From: Oehlia diaphana
Taxonomy: Eukaryota > Glomeromycota > Glomeromycetes > Glomerales > Glomeraceae
Direction: 5' to 3'
NCBI GenBank assembly: GCA_003833135.1
Contig: QZLH01000382.1
Coordinates: forward strand, 1 to 64,000
DNA length: 64,000 nt
The position numbers and the translations under genes were made by a program. Positions 29,170 to 40,689 of the stretch are shown in pieces. Within the stretch, counting starts at the first letter, position 1. Every line of letters starts with the position of its first letter. Below the pieces are notes generated by a model, which saw only the letters and a program-made list of their open reading frames with translations, was not told the origin of the DNA and did no database searches.

Positions 29170-29390
29170 AGACAGCCGATTCTATCTAGAGTCACGTAGC
29201 GTAGCAATTCAGTTGCTGTTTCCCGTTCCCGTTCACGATTAGGATCGTAACGAATAAATCGCGTTCTTTCCATTCTTTAAATAAATTGCACACATTGGAT
29301 CTTGAATCGTAAGCATGCATTACTGATTCCCACTTCATTTTCAATATCTTTCTCATCCAAGCTTCACGCATGTAAAACTACAATTTCATT
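29170..29390 (-). pseudogene. Unidentified coding remnant
   Basis: The minus strand has a GC content above its surroundings and reads KDIENEVGISNACLRFKIQC, a stop, then MERTRFIRYDPNRERERETA and TELLRYVTLDRIGC. It is protein-like in one main frame. The family is not recognised. It could be an exon of a gene whose other parts are lost. Confidence 0.3.
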
Positions 29391-30289
29391 CAAGCTAAAA
29401 AAAAAAAAATGTTAATAAAAATCCTTATATGGAAAATTTTAATTTCATTGCAAAAATGCATACTTCTAAGGAGATTTTGAAAAATGGTTCATATCTTTCT
29501 TCTTATCCAAGTTTGAGCGAATTCAAATAACCAATATTGAAAAAAATGTCATTTTTTCATTTATTTAATGATCTATTTAACTTTTTTTTTAGAAGAAAAG
29601 TTTATACATGAAAAAACATAAAAAAAAGAATTTACGAATTTAACCTACATCAACAAAATTGGATTCCTTGCATTGATGCTCGAAAAATGTGCATTTTCCT
29701 TATGAACGTTTTGTGCCAATATTTCAAATTGGAATAAATTTTCTATATAATAAAATAAAAAAGGACATTGTTGAGATGACAACCAAACCGGGGCAAACAA
29801 TTCAATTTGAAAAATAATTTTTTCAACATTATAATCAAAAAGCCCAAATTGTTCCTAACACCTGAATCACCGAATTTTAAGGAGGCTATTCTTTAAATCA
29901 TTTCTAAAAAAGGATATACCCGATGCTGAATTGTATCATGTGAAGATATTATGGTGGAGCAGATTTGTCCGCTTCGGCTTGCCATAATCGTTATTTATTT
30001 CTTTGAACTAAATTATTAAATATATACATATACCGAATTTTTTTTATTATAACGAAGATATTTTGCGATCGATTTACAATATTAATCATTCACTTGATAT
30101 TCAATTACGAAATTATTTCGGTGGACGCGTAGTTATTAAAAACAGTATCTTTTAATTATTAATTGATCTCATACAAATAATTCACAACAAATGATAAACA
30201 ACGATACTAGCTTCGCTTTGGCCAATAATACCTTTTGCCCTTACCAAAAAAAAACTCGGCATATGATATAAGAGATTAGAGACGACGAT
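29391..30289. other. Mostly non-coding, isolated coding-like patches
   Basis: I see no gene I can define. A plus-strand patch at 29820-29910 (KKPKLFLTPESPNFKEAIL) looks protein-like but is bounded by stops. Confidence 0.25.
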
Positions 30290-31310
30290 CACAAATATGA
30301 CAAATATATTTCTCACGCATTTTGACGTCGACTTAGGGCTTTTTATTCTATTGCTTGGCGAACCTCATTACACTAAATGCGATTTTATTTTTCATCGAGA
30401 TTTGCAAATCGTACCAGAAACATTCAATAGGTAATGTTGGTAAAACCATATTCTACCTTTTGATAACGTAATTTTATGCAACTGTTTATTTATATCAAAT
30501 TATTTGATGAGAACGTGGACTCGACTACTCTAATTTTGTCGCAAAGGATCTCTCCAAATTATGGGAATAACAACTCTACAATAATATTTATTAGCAACTT
30601 TTCGAAGCTGCAGGTGAGTATGGAGAATTGTAATTAAGAATGAACTCTTACATTCATCGGAGAATAATACATCAAGGAAAAAGCCGTAACCCATCCTGAT
30701 AACGATTATTAACTATTAGTCCAATTTTCCGCTTAGAAGTTGCAGCTGAATGCGCAACGGCATTTTATACTCTTTGAACACATACAACTAAAAGTGTTTA
30801 AGACTAAGAATAAAATCATCAAGTCATAACATATTGTTTGGGTTATTATGATTCGAAGCCGTTATTTAGATGACGATATGTTGTAACCAAAGCCATGAGA
30901 AAAGCTTTTTTGAGATATATCCTTCCTTAATAGACATTGAAATATTATCTCCTAAATTAATCATCCATCATATCATAAATCTAGAGCGATACCCAGCAAT
31001 AGTGTCAAAAGATTTCCCTCTGCAGACTTGTTGGCCAAAAATTATATATTTAAAGATTATATTGTGCTACATTATGCAACACTTTGATGCTTTTTGCTTA
31101 TCAATATAAGAACAGAGATCGATTCCCCTCAATGATAAACCCGACTTTGATCCCAACGTTAAGGTGAGTAATTCGACAGAATGTTTTCGAAAAATTTCCA
31201 TTGGTACTTAGTCCAGAAAAATTACAAGCGAGAAGAAAGCTTGATTACAGAAAAGAACGTATCGAACAGAGAATTTCTATTGAGAATTTGAATTATAATC
31301 GGTGAAGATA
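30290..31310 (+). other. Possible multi-exon plus-strand gene remnant (unidentified)
   Basis: Four protein-like stretches are readable in order: GLFILLLGEPHYTKCDFIFH (30340, followed by a GTAATG donor at 30431); LFDENVDSTTLILSQRISPN (30505, ending at a GTGAGT donor at 30614); IEILSPKLIIHHIINLERYP (30945); and LVLSPEKLQARRKLDYRKER (31210). Exon joins between them could not be made consistent. I do not recognise the protein, and the set may not be one gene. Confidence 0.28.
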
Positions 31311-31558
31311 CATTAGAGGTAGCCATGTAGTAGGAAGGTTTTCTTTTCAATTTTCTAAAAATATATCGACATAAGTGGAATTAATGTGATAAGTTGTATT
31401 TCTATAATTTGAAAATTTTTGATTAAAAATCCCGTAGAGAATTAACATACGGCATAATCAGATCCGATTGCCGATTGTCATCTCAGAACCAGATATTTGT
31501 CATCGTCTCATCGAGGCCTGTCCCAACTCCCAAATCACCCTTTCTAGAATTTAGGAGA

Positions 31559-31893
31559 TTAAGGATATTCATTTTCTATGATTATAGTAAACCATTTCTT
31601 CTTTACTGAAAACGGATCTGATTTACAGATCCAGACTGTACTGTAAGGCAAATTGCGTGAAATTTGGTGTGATTTGTTTTTTTGTTGACTTCTTCGTAAT
31701 ATAGGTGCGTTTTCAAATTCGACTCCGGGTGTGTTGCTCAAAATTTGGTTCCATTTCTTTATATGATCTGTGGACAGAATTATATTCCCCGAACAACGCG
31801 CAAAGGCCAAAAAGTTACCAGACGACGCCTTTCCAACCTTTATCCCACAGTAGTTATAATGCAATAAATGATAAAACTGTAAATCAAATAGTT
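31559..31893 (-). CDS. Unidentified reading frame, probable last exon
   Basis: The minus strand opens after a TTTACAG acceptor (31886-31880) and runs 100 or so residues to a TAA at 31559: HYNYCGIKVGKASSGNFLAF, STDHIKKWNQILSNTPGVEF, ILRRSQQKNKSHQI. The exon lies in duplication copy B. Its 3' part (SHQ... CKSDP) is shared with copy A at 22600-22660. No family recognised and no upstream exon found, so it may be a relic. Confidence 0.38.
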
Positions 31894-31949
31894 GTTATTT
31901 CCATGGTCACTAATATTCATGTGGGTAATCTTTGATCAAAGTGAATTCG

Positions 31950-32383
31950 TTTAACTGACTTACTTGCACAAGCAAAAAAGGCGGAGAATGTGCCCGCCTT
32001 CTTTAAGCAAACGTGTAAAGAGAAGTCGGAAATCGGGACATATTGATAAGTTCCAATGCCCGCATATCTTTCTCTCTTGTGCGATGTGCGAAACGGGAGG
32101 CTTTTATACCAGTTTTATACCCTAGAAGTAAGGAATTCCAGAAAATTAAAATGCCTCAAATGAGGAAAGGAGAGATGCTGGCAAAAAGAGATGCTACGAA
32201 ACGTTTAAAAAAATAAGAGAGCTGACGGTAATTAATTTCTAAGCCACCGCAGTCAACCCGTCAACTTCGTTACTGATAATCAGTTTTATAACGAAGAATC
32301 TAAAGACTTTAATTGGTTGGTGAGAGCGTTTTGACGAATTCTATTGGCTTTACATCACGTGATTCGTTATATCAAAATATTTA
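31950..32383. other. Non-coding region before the repeat copy at 32384
   Basis: GC-richer than its flanks, with a short open stretch MPQMRKGEMLAKRDATKRLK at 32151. No other support for a gene. Confidence 0.25.
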
Positions 32384-32488
32384 CCCCAGTATCACCGTCA
32401 CTTTTCTACCCCACGTGATTTTTTGTGGCGCATCAGCCTCATTTGCTTTTTTGCGTAACATTTATCTTGGAAAAATTTTAATTGCAAA
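32384..32488 (+). repeat. Terminal repeat copy 1 (CACTTTTCTACCCC family)
   Basis: CCCCAGTATCACCGTCACTT, then TTCTACCCCACGTGATTTTTTGTGGCGC and so on to TTTAATTGCAAA. Related copies are at 33662-33766 (same strand) and 35428-35487 (opposite strand). One N at 32489 marks an assembly ambiguity at its end. Confidence 0.7.
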
Positions 32489-32489
32489 N

Positions 32490-32556
32490 TCTGACGTGCG
32501 AACTTTGCTTTACAAGCCTTTCTTGATCGTTTTTGGAATTTTGTTAGACGTGGCAT
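32490..32556 (-). pseudogene. N-terminal stub of a transposon-type protein
   Basis: An ATG at 32556 opens MPRLTKFQKRSRKACKAKFA, a strongly basic N-terminus. After about 22 residues it runs into the terminal repeat at 32488. An MPRLTK-type basic start is common among repeated genes of these fungi (from memory). It looks cut by the insertion. Confidence 0.35.
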
Positions 32557-32683
32557 ATTAGAAATTGTATTTATTGAATAATAATTCAAGAAAGTCAATA
32601 AAAAAAGTAGAAAATTCGTGTGGGAAAAGAATATCATTATTATCATAAAACTTCATTGTTCGTATATGATGTAATTATTTTAT

Positions 32684-32829
32684 ACTGTAGTTTGTAATTA
32701 TTATATCATGTGTATAATTATTGACCAATAATATTGCAAGTTAAATGGGTCACGTGACAACATATAAAAATCCAAAATTTGGCCGCCTAAAAAATTTTTT
32801 GTTGGGACTAAGTTGTATGCACTGTAGTT
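32684..32829. repeat. 128-bp repeat insert flanked by 9-bp direct repeats
   Basis: ACTGTAGTT occurs at 32684-32692 and 32821-32829. The insert contains GGTCACGTGACAACA and a right end GGGACTAAGTTGTATGC. The right part (AAATTTGGCCGCCTAAAAA to TTGTATGCACT) also occurs near 58440-58490, so it is a dispersed family. Terminal inverted repeats are weak here. Confidence 0.5.
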
Positions 32830-32988
32830 AATTTCATTTATATTATCCATTGTAAAGCTTTTGTGTACTGTTATTCAAAAACACGTATTGTAAAAACAAA
32901 AGAACAAAGAAATAAAGAACGAAATATTTCGTGATAACTGTCATACAACACAATTTGGTGAATTAAAAAAATCCGCTTTGTGAATATA

Positions 32989-33416
32989 ATCATGTATTTT
33001 TCCTAAAAAAAATTCCTAATTCTTAGGAATTTTATACAATCCTAAATTAAATTTTTCACTCCTGAGAATCACCCTTTTTAGAATGAAAACTGTGGCTTAG
33101 TATTATTTTCAAATTAAGAGCATTACGTTGAATATTGGAAGAAAGTGAATATTGGCAGTATTTTCTTTTTATGAAAAAAAAAACTATGAAACCTATAAAT
33201 ATTAATAACCATTGATATAATTGAATTATCATTATTGATAATTTAGAAAATAAATTGTTTACCGCGACAATCGTGACATGATTTTATTTATTGAATTTTT
33301 ACATACAAGCCACAGTTTACATTCCAAAAAGGGTGATTCTCAGGAGTGAAAAATTTAATTTAGGATTGTGTAAAATTCCTAAGAATTAGGAAATTTTTTT
33401 AGGAAAAATACATGAT
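32989..33416. mobile_element. 428-bp fold-back MITE with inverted arms of about 110 bp
   Basis: The left arm starts ATCATGTATTTTTCC (32989) and passes CACTCCTGAGAATCACCC (33058) and AACTGTGGCT (33088). The right arm is its reverse complement: AGCCACAGTTT (33308), GGGTGATTCTCAGGAGTG (33330), GGAAAAATACATGAT (33402-33416). Mismatches are few. The centre is AT-rich. Inside each arm CCTAATTCTTAGG is itself palindromic. No clear target duplication. Confidence 0.75.
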
Positions 33417-33661
33417 ATTTCGTGAATCAGTGAATCAAAAGAGATTATTTACTGTCTCGTGATTACTGTATTACAAACTTCTGAATCAAAAAAGTACCAG
33501 CAATTTGTTACCATACGTGGTTGTATACATTGTATACATGACATGTTTCCTAGTATTACGCGTACAGCGGTCAGTATATCAAAAGCACATTGTAGAAAGT
33601 TGTAGAAAGTTGTAGAAGTATTACGTAAAGGCACGTGATCATGGATATAAGTTGGATTTAC

Positions 33662-33766
33662 CCGTCACTTTTCTACCCCCACATGATTTTTTGTGGCGCA
33701 TTCAGCCTCATTTGCTTTTTTGCGTAACATTTATCTTAGAAAAATTTTAATTGCAAAATTTTTCGT
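33662..33766 (+). repeat. Terminal repeat copy 2, probable left end of the gap-spanning element
   Basis: CCGTCACTTTTCTACCCCCA through TTTATCTTAGAAAAATTTTA matches copy 1 (about 95% by eye). With the inverted copy at 35428-35487 it could bound a 1.8-kb element that contains the 34.0-kb minisatellite and the run of N. Confidence 0.6.
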
Positions 33767-34466
33767 TTCGCACTTTTGCACTTTTAAAAATATTAAAAAT
33801 TAAAATTTCATATTTAAAGTATAAAAAATATTAATTTCTTGCTCTTAAAATTTTATGTTTTTAAATTTAATAAAAAAAATTATTTACTAAAAGTTAATAA
33901 AACAATAAAATATGCTTTATTGATAAAAAATGATAAGTTCGTTTGATTTTTACTTTGAAATTTATGTCTGCTTATTTATTAATAAAATAGAACGCGTAAC
34001 CCATAAAATAAATATAATAAATAACACCTAAATAAATATAAAAACGCGCGTCTCTTATGTCTCCTGATAGTTATAATAAAGCAAATACAATAAATAACAC
34101 CTAAATAATATAAAAACGCGTATTCCTAATAAAATAAATATAATAAACAACACCTAAATAAATATAAAAACGCGTCTCTCCTAACTCTCCTAATAGATAC
34201 AATAAAACAAGTATGATAAATAATCTAAAAAAATATAAAAACGCGCGTTGCCTAAAGAGATTTAAAAAATGTATAATGCACTTAATTTTGTTACAAAGTG
34301 TAATTTTAACTCTACAATATGTAAAATAATTCAATAAAAATAATTATTGAGTAATGCTATACTTGTTAAGCAACTTTATTTAGCCTTCAAAGAATGACCA
34401 AAGTACCAAAATTACGCTCTAATCTTTGTATAAAGAAAATAAACAAAAAAAATAAAAACAGTTAAT
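33767..34466. repeat. AT-rich region with a tandem array containing ACGCG motifs
   Basis: About four units between 34005 and 34260 each contain AATAACACCTAAATAAATAT followed by AAAAACGCG and a TCTCCTAA-type tail. Unit length is 55-65 bp with variable linkers. No gene is visible; the long minus-strand frame across here depends on the run of N. Confidence 0.6.
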
Positions 34467-35340
34467 NNNNNNNNNNNNNNNNNNNNNNNNNNNNNNNNNN
34501 NNNNNNNNNNNNNNNNNNNNNNNNNNNNNNNNNNNNNNNNNNNNNNNNNNNNNNNNNNNNNNNNNNNNNNNNNNNNNNNNNNNNNNNNNNNNNNNNNNNN
34601 NNNNNNNNNNNNNNNNNNNNNNNNNNNNNNNNNNNNNNNNNNNNNNNNNNNNNNNNNNNNNNNNNNNNNNNNNNNNNNNNNNNNNNNNNNNNNNNNNNNN
34701 NNNNNNNNNNNNNNNNNNNNNNNNNNNNNNNNNNNNNNNNNNNNNNNNNNNNNNNNNNNNNNNNNNNNNNNNNNNNNNNNNNNNNNNNNNNNNNNNNNNN
34801 NNNNNNNNNNNNNNNNNNNNNNNNNNNNNNNNNNNNNNNNNNNNNNNNNNNNNNNNNNNNNNNNNNNNNNNNNNNNNNNNNNNNNNNNNNNNNNNNNNNN
34901 NNNNNNNNNNNNNNNNNNNNNNNNNNNNNNNNNNNNNNNNNNNNNNNNNNNNNNNNNNNNNNNNNNNNNNNNNNNNNNNNNNNNNNNNNNNNNNNNNNNN
35001 NNNNNNNNNNNNNNNNNNNNNNNNNNNNNNNNNNNNNNNNNNNNNNNNNNNNNNNNNNNNNNNNNNNNNNNNNNNNNNNNNNNNNNNNNNNNNNNNNNNN
35101 NNNNNNNNNNNNNNNNNNNNNNNNNNNNNNNNNNNNNNNNNNNNNNNNNNNNNNNNNNNNNNNNNNNNNNNNNNNNNNNNNNNNNNNNNNNNNNNNNNNN
35201 NNNNNNNNNNNNNNNNNNNNNNNNNNNNNNNNNNNNNNNNNNNNNNNNNNNNNNNNNNNNNNNNNNNNNNNNNNNNNNNNNNNNNNNNNNNNNNNNNNNN
35301 NNNNNNNNNNNNNNNNNNNNNNNNNNNNNNNNNNNNNNNN
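34467..35340. other. Assembly gap (874 N)
   Basis: An unbroken run of N. It lies between inverted copies of the CTACCCC terminal repeat and next to a minisatellite, which probably caused the assembly break. Its true length is unknown. Confidence 0.95.
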
Positions 35341-35427
35341 GACATTAAAGAAAGAAAGAGAAAAAGGAAGAAAGAGTTACGAAAGTTACAAATCACAGTT
35401 GTTAAACGTAAATAAATAAATAAATCA

Positions 35428-35487
35428 ATGAGGCTGATGTGGCACAAAATTACGTGGGGGTAGAAAAGTGACGGTGATACTGGGGAA
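35428..35487 (-). repeat. Terminal repeat copy 3 (inverted)
   Basis: The reverse complement reads CCCCAGTATCACCGTCACTT, then TTCTACCCCCACGTAATTTTGTGCC and ATCAGCCTCATT. This matches copies 1 and 2. The orientation fits the right end of an element starting at 33662. Confidence 0.65.
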
Positions 35488-35489
35488 GA

Positions 35490-36430
35490 TTATCAAAATT
35501 AATAAATGATAGTCATGCAGGAAATTGATCTACAAATTTTTTCAGTCTTAGCAATTATGTAATTCTGGCCGGTGTTATCAAAAAAAAGGGAAAATTTTAT
35601 GTTTATTCAATAAATTCTTGATTAAGTTTATTATATTTATAAAAAAAATAGCAATCTGTTGTACTGATATTCTGTTATTAAGTTTATTAGCTTTATTACA
35701 ATAATTTTATTGACATCTCGCTTTAGATTTTAGAATACAGATCACAAAATTTCCGAAAATAATATAGAAATAACGCTGTAAATGCTAATAAAATGTGTTT
35801 TAATCTGAGGAGATGAAATGAAATTTTAAGGTAATATAATGTATAAAAATCTTTTTATTATATAAAATTTTTTCTTGTATACTAAATAATCAAAAATTTT
35901 AAAAAATTATAACTCTATTAGTTTGAAATGTTCAATAAATTTTTTTACTTAATATTATATAATACAGTATTTATGTATTTTTTTTTTTTTTTAACTATAT
36001 GATTCAAATATTACATAGAATTATTTTGAACGTTACTGAAAAGGATTATATTATTGATTTTAAGAGGATTTCATGTTAAAAAATGTTAAAAAAAAAAGTG
36101 GTAAAATACTTTTATATTTTGAATTAATATTTAAATAGATAGTATTTTTTAATACTATTTTTTATTTTATTTCAGTGATGATAATGATATTGAAATGATC
36201 AATCGATCTAGTTCTTGTTACAAAGCTGGTTAGTTTCGGGAAAAGAGAAATATGACTGATTCTTTATATACAATTAATAATAGATTTTATGACTTCGGCT
36301 ATTGTGTCTATGATGAAAAAAAAAAGAATGTGGCTCGTTAGCCTTACGTGATTGGTAATAATAATAAGCTGATGATATCTTCTTTCAATCCTAGTAAAGT
36401 GGGTTTTAAATTCATTAAATTATGTTTATA
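35490..36430. other. Non-coding part of duplication copy B
   Basis: No gene. This is the block corresponding to 23270-23980 of copy A, with several small indels, for example a long T run at 35979-35992. Confidence 0.5.
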
Positions 36431-37860
36431 ATTTTGAATTTTTGATTCATTGATTATGCAATGAAAGTTTTAAGTAATTGTTATTGACTGTATATATTAC
36501 AATATCAGCTGAATTTGTAAAGAAATTAAGAAAATAATTTAAATTAAAATTCTTTAAACAAGATAATATTCAATATAATACTTATCATAAGATTTTCTTA
36601 TTCTCAATTTCAAAAATCAATTTCACGTCATCATTATAGTGATACTATAGTGATTCGTTTCCAAATTACAAAGATCGATTTTACAAATTATTTCGCGATT
36701 GTGGTGTTATGAGCGCAGAAAAAATAAGAAAGAGACATCAGGCAATACTGCATTATTATAAACTCGATTTTTATTTATTCACGTTTAAATATTTAGGCAG
36801 TTTATTGTTTTTTATAGTAATTATATGAGTTGCATCATAATAAATTTGAATGAATTTCATGCTTTCGAAGCAATAACCTCAAAAATTGGATCTTTACCGA
36901 ATCATAATTCAATATTTATCATTTATTTGTCTTATCCATGAATTAATTATAATTTTCAACTAATTGGCTGACTGTACTAGTGTAATGTGTGTATTTGTGT
37001 TGTCCTTTCAGGATTGAGAATTGAATAATTGTCCCACCAGTTACATATAAAAGAACAAAATTGTTTCTTCTTTGAATGAAATTCTGTAAAGATGAAAGCT
37101 TTAATGACTATCAAAATATATGAATAATTAATTAATTGGTTGTGCAATTGATAGAATTTCACAAATGATGTTATCTGGATTTAACAATTGTGGATTTGCC
37201 AATCCTGGATTCCATGTCCATAATTGTAGGTATACTGGTATACTGACCAACCTAAATCAATTTTGTAATCCGTGGGACTTCCCGATCTTATTGTATTCAC
37301 AAATAAGTGGATTGAACTATAGTGTAAACGCACGATATGGTTTAGTCAATCGTGGGTACCCTGGATCGGAAATATAATAGTCAATTCAATACAATGTTGT
37401 AATCTGTGAAATGTTGTAATCTATGAACGTGGGTTGATTGAGGCGTACTCAATCCAATCCGATTGAATTTGTGAATGCACCATACTACATGCAAAAATAT
37501 GAATCTTTGACCCACGTACGACGTTGTCGATCACATCTATTTTACAATACACCATGAAATAGGTGGGTCAAGTGTCACCATTCACTGGTGTATTACACCC
37601 GCATGATACCCCAAAGGAAACCACAAGTAGATGATGTAATACAGTGTATTCAATCGTAGAAGCTGAAAATGTAACAACTTATCTAATAAACCGCTTTTTA
37701 TGTTAGAAGATCATTAATCACAAAATCAATTATTGATAAACATACCTAAATCATTTTTTTTTTTACGTCATCTTCCTGGATACTGATTCTTGTGTTTTTA
37801 TCAAATTGGATCATCTTTAATATCGCTTTTTTTTCTTTCAATAATTAATAGGCTTTATTG
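36431..37860. other. Insertion of about 1.4 kb specific to copy B
   Basis: Absent from copy A, where the flanks join near 23990-24030. The part 37160-37640 is GC-richer than its surroundings. It contains many short inverted motifs (GTGGATT/AATCCAC-like; GGTGTATTACACC at 37592). No transposase or clean terminal repeats found. The open frame 37165-37377 shows no recognisable protein features. Confidence 0.45.
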
Positions 37861-38133
37861 ACTTAAAAACAACATGCAACGGTTAGATATTCTTTTGAAA
37901 CTGTAAATCAACGTTAAATGCGAAAGTCCATAGCAGGTTCAAATAAATTAATTATAATGGAATAGTCAGAATATGACAAATAATGCATTAGATTCAAATA
38001 TATATATAAAAAAAAAATATTATTTTTATTAAGGAAAAAATGAGGTATACCATTTACACTAAATTAATTCATAACATTTCATTTTTTTTAAAAAAAAGCA
38101 CTACACAAAAAAAAAGGCGCAAAAAATCTCAAT

Positions 38134-38454
38134 TCATTTATTATTGTTAATTTCACGTATTCTGGATTGATTCCCCGTATTTAGAAAAATATTATAAAAG
38201 CATTTGCGGCCTTTGCACTCTTCATTCACGCACTCGCCCATTGTAATATTTTGTTCAAAGATCGGTACGGACAAGGTCACAAGGCTTCCTTTGGCAAAAC
38301 TTTGCAACTCATTATACAGTATGTGCAATTCATCATATGCGGGAATCCACTTAGAACCCCTGACCCGGATTTTCTTTGAAGTTGGGACAATCCAAGGAAT
38401 TGGGGAATCCTCAGGAAACTGCATTGACGAAGCAGTAATTGTCGAAGGATAATT
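38134..38454 (-). CDS. Unidentified gene, last exon (open in copy B)
   Basis: After an acceptor GCGTAG (38460-38455) the minus frame is open in phase 0 for 106 codons to TAA at 38134: YPSTITASSMQFPEDSPIPW, IVPTSKKIRVRGSKWIPAYD, FAKGSLVTLSVPIFEQNITM, then a CVNEECKGRKCFYNIF Cys cluster. The N-terminal exons are not found; the sequence upstream is the duplicated non-coding block. Copy A (24265-24530) is frameshifted. No family recognised. The Cys cluster might bind metal. Confidence 0.42.
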   Translation of the reverse strand, partial: NYPSTITASSMQFPEDSPIPWIVPTSKKIRVRGSKWIPAYDELHILYNELQSFAKGSLVTLSVPIFEQNITMGECVNEECKGRKCFYNIFLNTGNQSRIREINNNK

Positions 38455-38539
38455 CTACGCACTATGAAAAATTTGTGGTCACGGGTGTTTCTCTCATGAT
38501 CATGAGTTTGCCAAATGTGTTAGACTAATTATTCCAAGA

Positions 38540-39329
38540 TAAGTAGGTAGATAAAAACTTTACTCTTATTGAAAATTAATTTATACGTTTTTTGAGGGCT
38601 TATTATTGAATATCGAATCTAAAATTATTCCTACCAAAAAAAATATTGGACTTTTATTAATATAATCGAAAACCTCACATCAGGCATTTCTTCAATTCCT
38701 CTGATAAGAAAAGGATTCCCTCTAATTTAATGATTTATACAAGCTTAAATCCCGTTCTAATATTCCATAAAGTACTATTCCTTACCATCTAAAAATCATA
38801 ATATCTTGTTTTCGTCATCTTAATTTTTTAATGTTTAGACGAAAAATTTTAGCATAATTTAGTGACGATAGTAAAAGAATAAATTTTTAAAAGATTTTTC
38901 TAGATTTCCTGAAAAATTCATGTAATCAACCGATTAACTAAATGTGATATTTGATACCAACACTTTGGTATTGTCATTTCCATATTTATTATATTGATGG
39001 ATAATCATAATCACATGACTACAACTAAAAGTTGTATTGTTTCTAAAAATATGTCGTTAGACTGATGAGGTACTTATATTTGATTATTATTTAGGAAAAC
39101 AATAGAATTGCATTTAAAGTGGCATTATTATTATTGATATTGCAAACGATATCACATGTAATCAAAGATAACTTCAATTTCTATAACTTGGGTGTGGAAT
39201 TCAATCAAGTTTAAAGATGAGTAAATTTACTTGAAAAGAAATTTGTTTTTGAAAAAAAAAATAGAGACGCCGATTTTTACTTTTTTTTTATTCATCAATG
39301 TAAAGTTCTGCCTAATGTTATTTCCATAT
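38540..39329. other. Intergenic, no gene seen
   Basis: AT-rich. The first 240 bp are the weakening end of duplication copy B (CCAAGATAAGTAGGTAGATA matches 24635). The rest has no recognisable feature. Confidence 0.35.
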
Positions 39330-40054
39330 TTAGCTTCACACAAGCTTGTTTACTAAAAAGATAAGTCCCCACCTTTCACAAAGAGATTCTAAAAATGGTT
39401 TATCGCAGTCAATTCATTTGTTATATAAACAGGTTGAGTTTTATCTACTGTCATTAAAAAAAACCTATACTAAAATAAACCCTATCTATAATTTTCTATC
39501 AACTTATTACACATTATACACATTTTTTCTAATCTTTTTCATATACTTTTTTTTTATAAGTTCTTCCTGGTAAGAAAATTACATTTTATTATTATAAGTT
39601 ATAACTAATTTTGATTTTTTTAACTAACATATTTTTTTAATTTTTTGATTACAGGTTTAAAAATAAAATTGTAATATACATTAAATATTAACGAAATTAT
39701 TATAGAATTATCATATAGGTATATATTTAATCATTAAATCAGTTATGAATTAATCATTTTCAAATTTCAATTTATGCTAATTTTTTTTTTTAAAAAAATT
39801 ATTTTACAGTTGAAATTCCATCATTTGACATCAAAAGTTCTGCACAAAGAATTCGCTGATCGACAATTCCTTTTGCTTTTATGCAAAATCCTTTGTCAGA
39901 ACAATTTATTTTTAATGATGGAATTTCAAATGATGATTATATATCATGTGATGATTTGATATATATCGAACTTCACAATATAATAGATGTCCTTATAATA
40001 TGTTCGAACCGGTTCAAAAAAAGGTTTCAAACAATACATACCAATAAACTCTAG
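39330..40054 (+). pseudogene. Unidentified plus-strand gene fragment with introns
   Basis: One exon-like block (about 39335-39433) reads FTKKISPHLSQRDSKNGLSQ, SIHLLYKQ up to CAG/GTTGAG. Another begins after TTTTACAG at 39810 and runs 81 codons to TAG at 40054: VEIPSFDIKSSAQRIRRSTI, PFAFMQNPLSEQFIFNDGIS, DDLIYIELHNIIDVLIICSN. A phase mismatch prevents a simple join. The intron region 39585-39670 resembles 45735-45795, so a paralogous fragment lies 6 kb away. Family unknown. Confidence 0.38.
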
Positions 40055-40689
40055 TAAACCAGGTAAAAAAACACTCGGCGTTGATGTGGTAACGAGCAAA
40101 GAACTGCTCGTCCACTAAATTCACTTATTTTTGTATCGTAGCGCAAAACAGAATGATTGATATTATTATAATTTTATTAGATTTTAGATTGATTAGAATA
40201 GATGATATTAGAACTTTATACATATTCAATTATTCATTTTTTATAAAAGATAAACTTCGTACATATTCAATTATTCATTTTTTTTTTAAAAAAATTAAAA
40301 CTTTCGTACATATTCAATTGTTCATTTTTTTTTTATAAAAATATAAAAATCTGAAAATCTGAAAATACCAGATATCACGTGACTTTTCGTTTCAAAACTC
40401 AACTTTATAAAAGGAACTATACTGTATATTAAAATATTAATTTAGTTTCATTCTTTTACCACCGACTTTTATGATGTTCTCATAAGGTTGAATCTAATGA
40501 GTCTTAATAAGCGAGTCTAAATTAGAATTAATAAATGAATTTACTAATTTCTTCTATAGTTAATTCACTTCAGTTGCCTTATTCTGTTTATATTATTTAA
40601 AAATCATTTTTTCAATTTAATTAAATTTTTCTTTTCTTTTTGTTGAATATATCGATATTTGATTACATTTTCAATGTTATCTGATGCAA
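40055..40689. other. Intergenic with tandem repeat and TATA-like site
   Basis: Three units of about 55 bp at 40215-40340, each with CGTACATATTCAATTRTTCA and a T-run. Then CACGTGAC at 40377 and TTTATAAAAGGAAC at 40405, which together look like a core promoter, though no gene follows on the plus strand. Confidence 0.45.

Larger units (their letters stand above)
31610..38780 (+). repeat. Segmental duplication, copy B (expanded by insertions)
   Basis: This copy matches copy A (22590-24700) in the same order and strand. It is inflated by about 3.6 kb of mobile sequence at 31960-35640 (including the assembly gap) and by about 1.4 kb at 36430-37860. The clearest matching blocks are 35700-36420 and 37900-38540. 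Confidence 0.72.

Noticed and set aside
34419..35447. Minus-strand frame of 342 codons
   Set aside because: It is open only because it crosses 874 N.
37165..37377. Plus-strand frame rich in Gly/Asn in the copy B insertion
   Set aside because: The bias comes from short inverted motifs; no start context, splice site or family resemblance.
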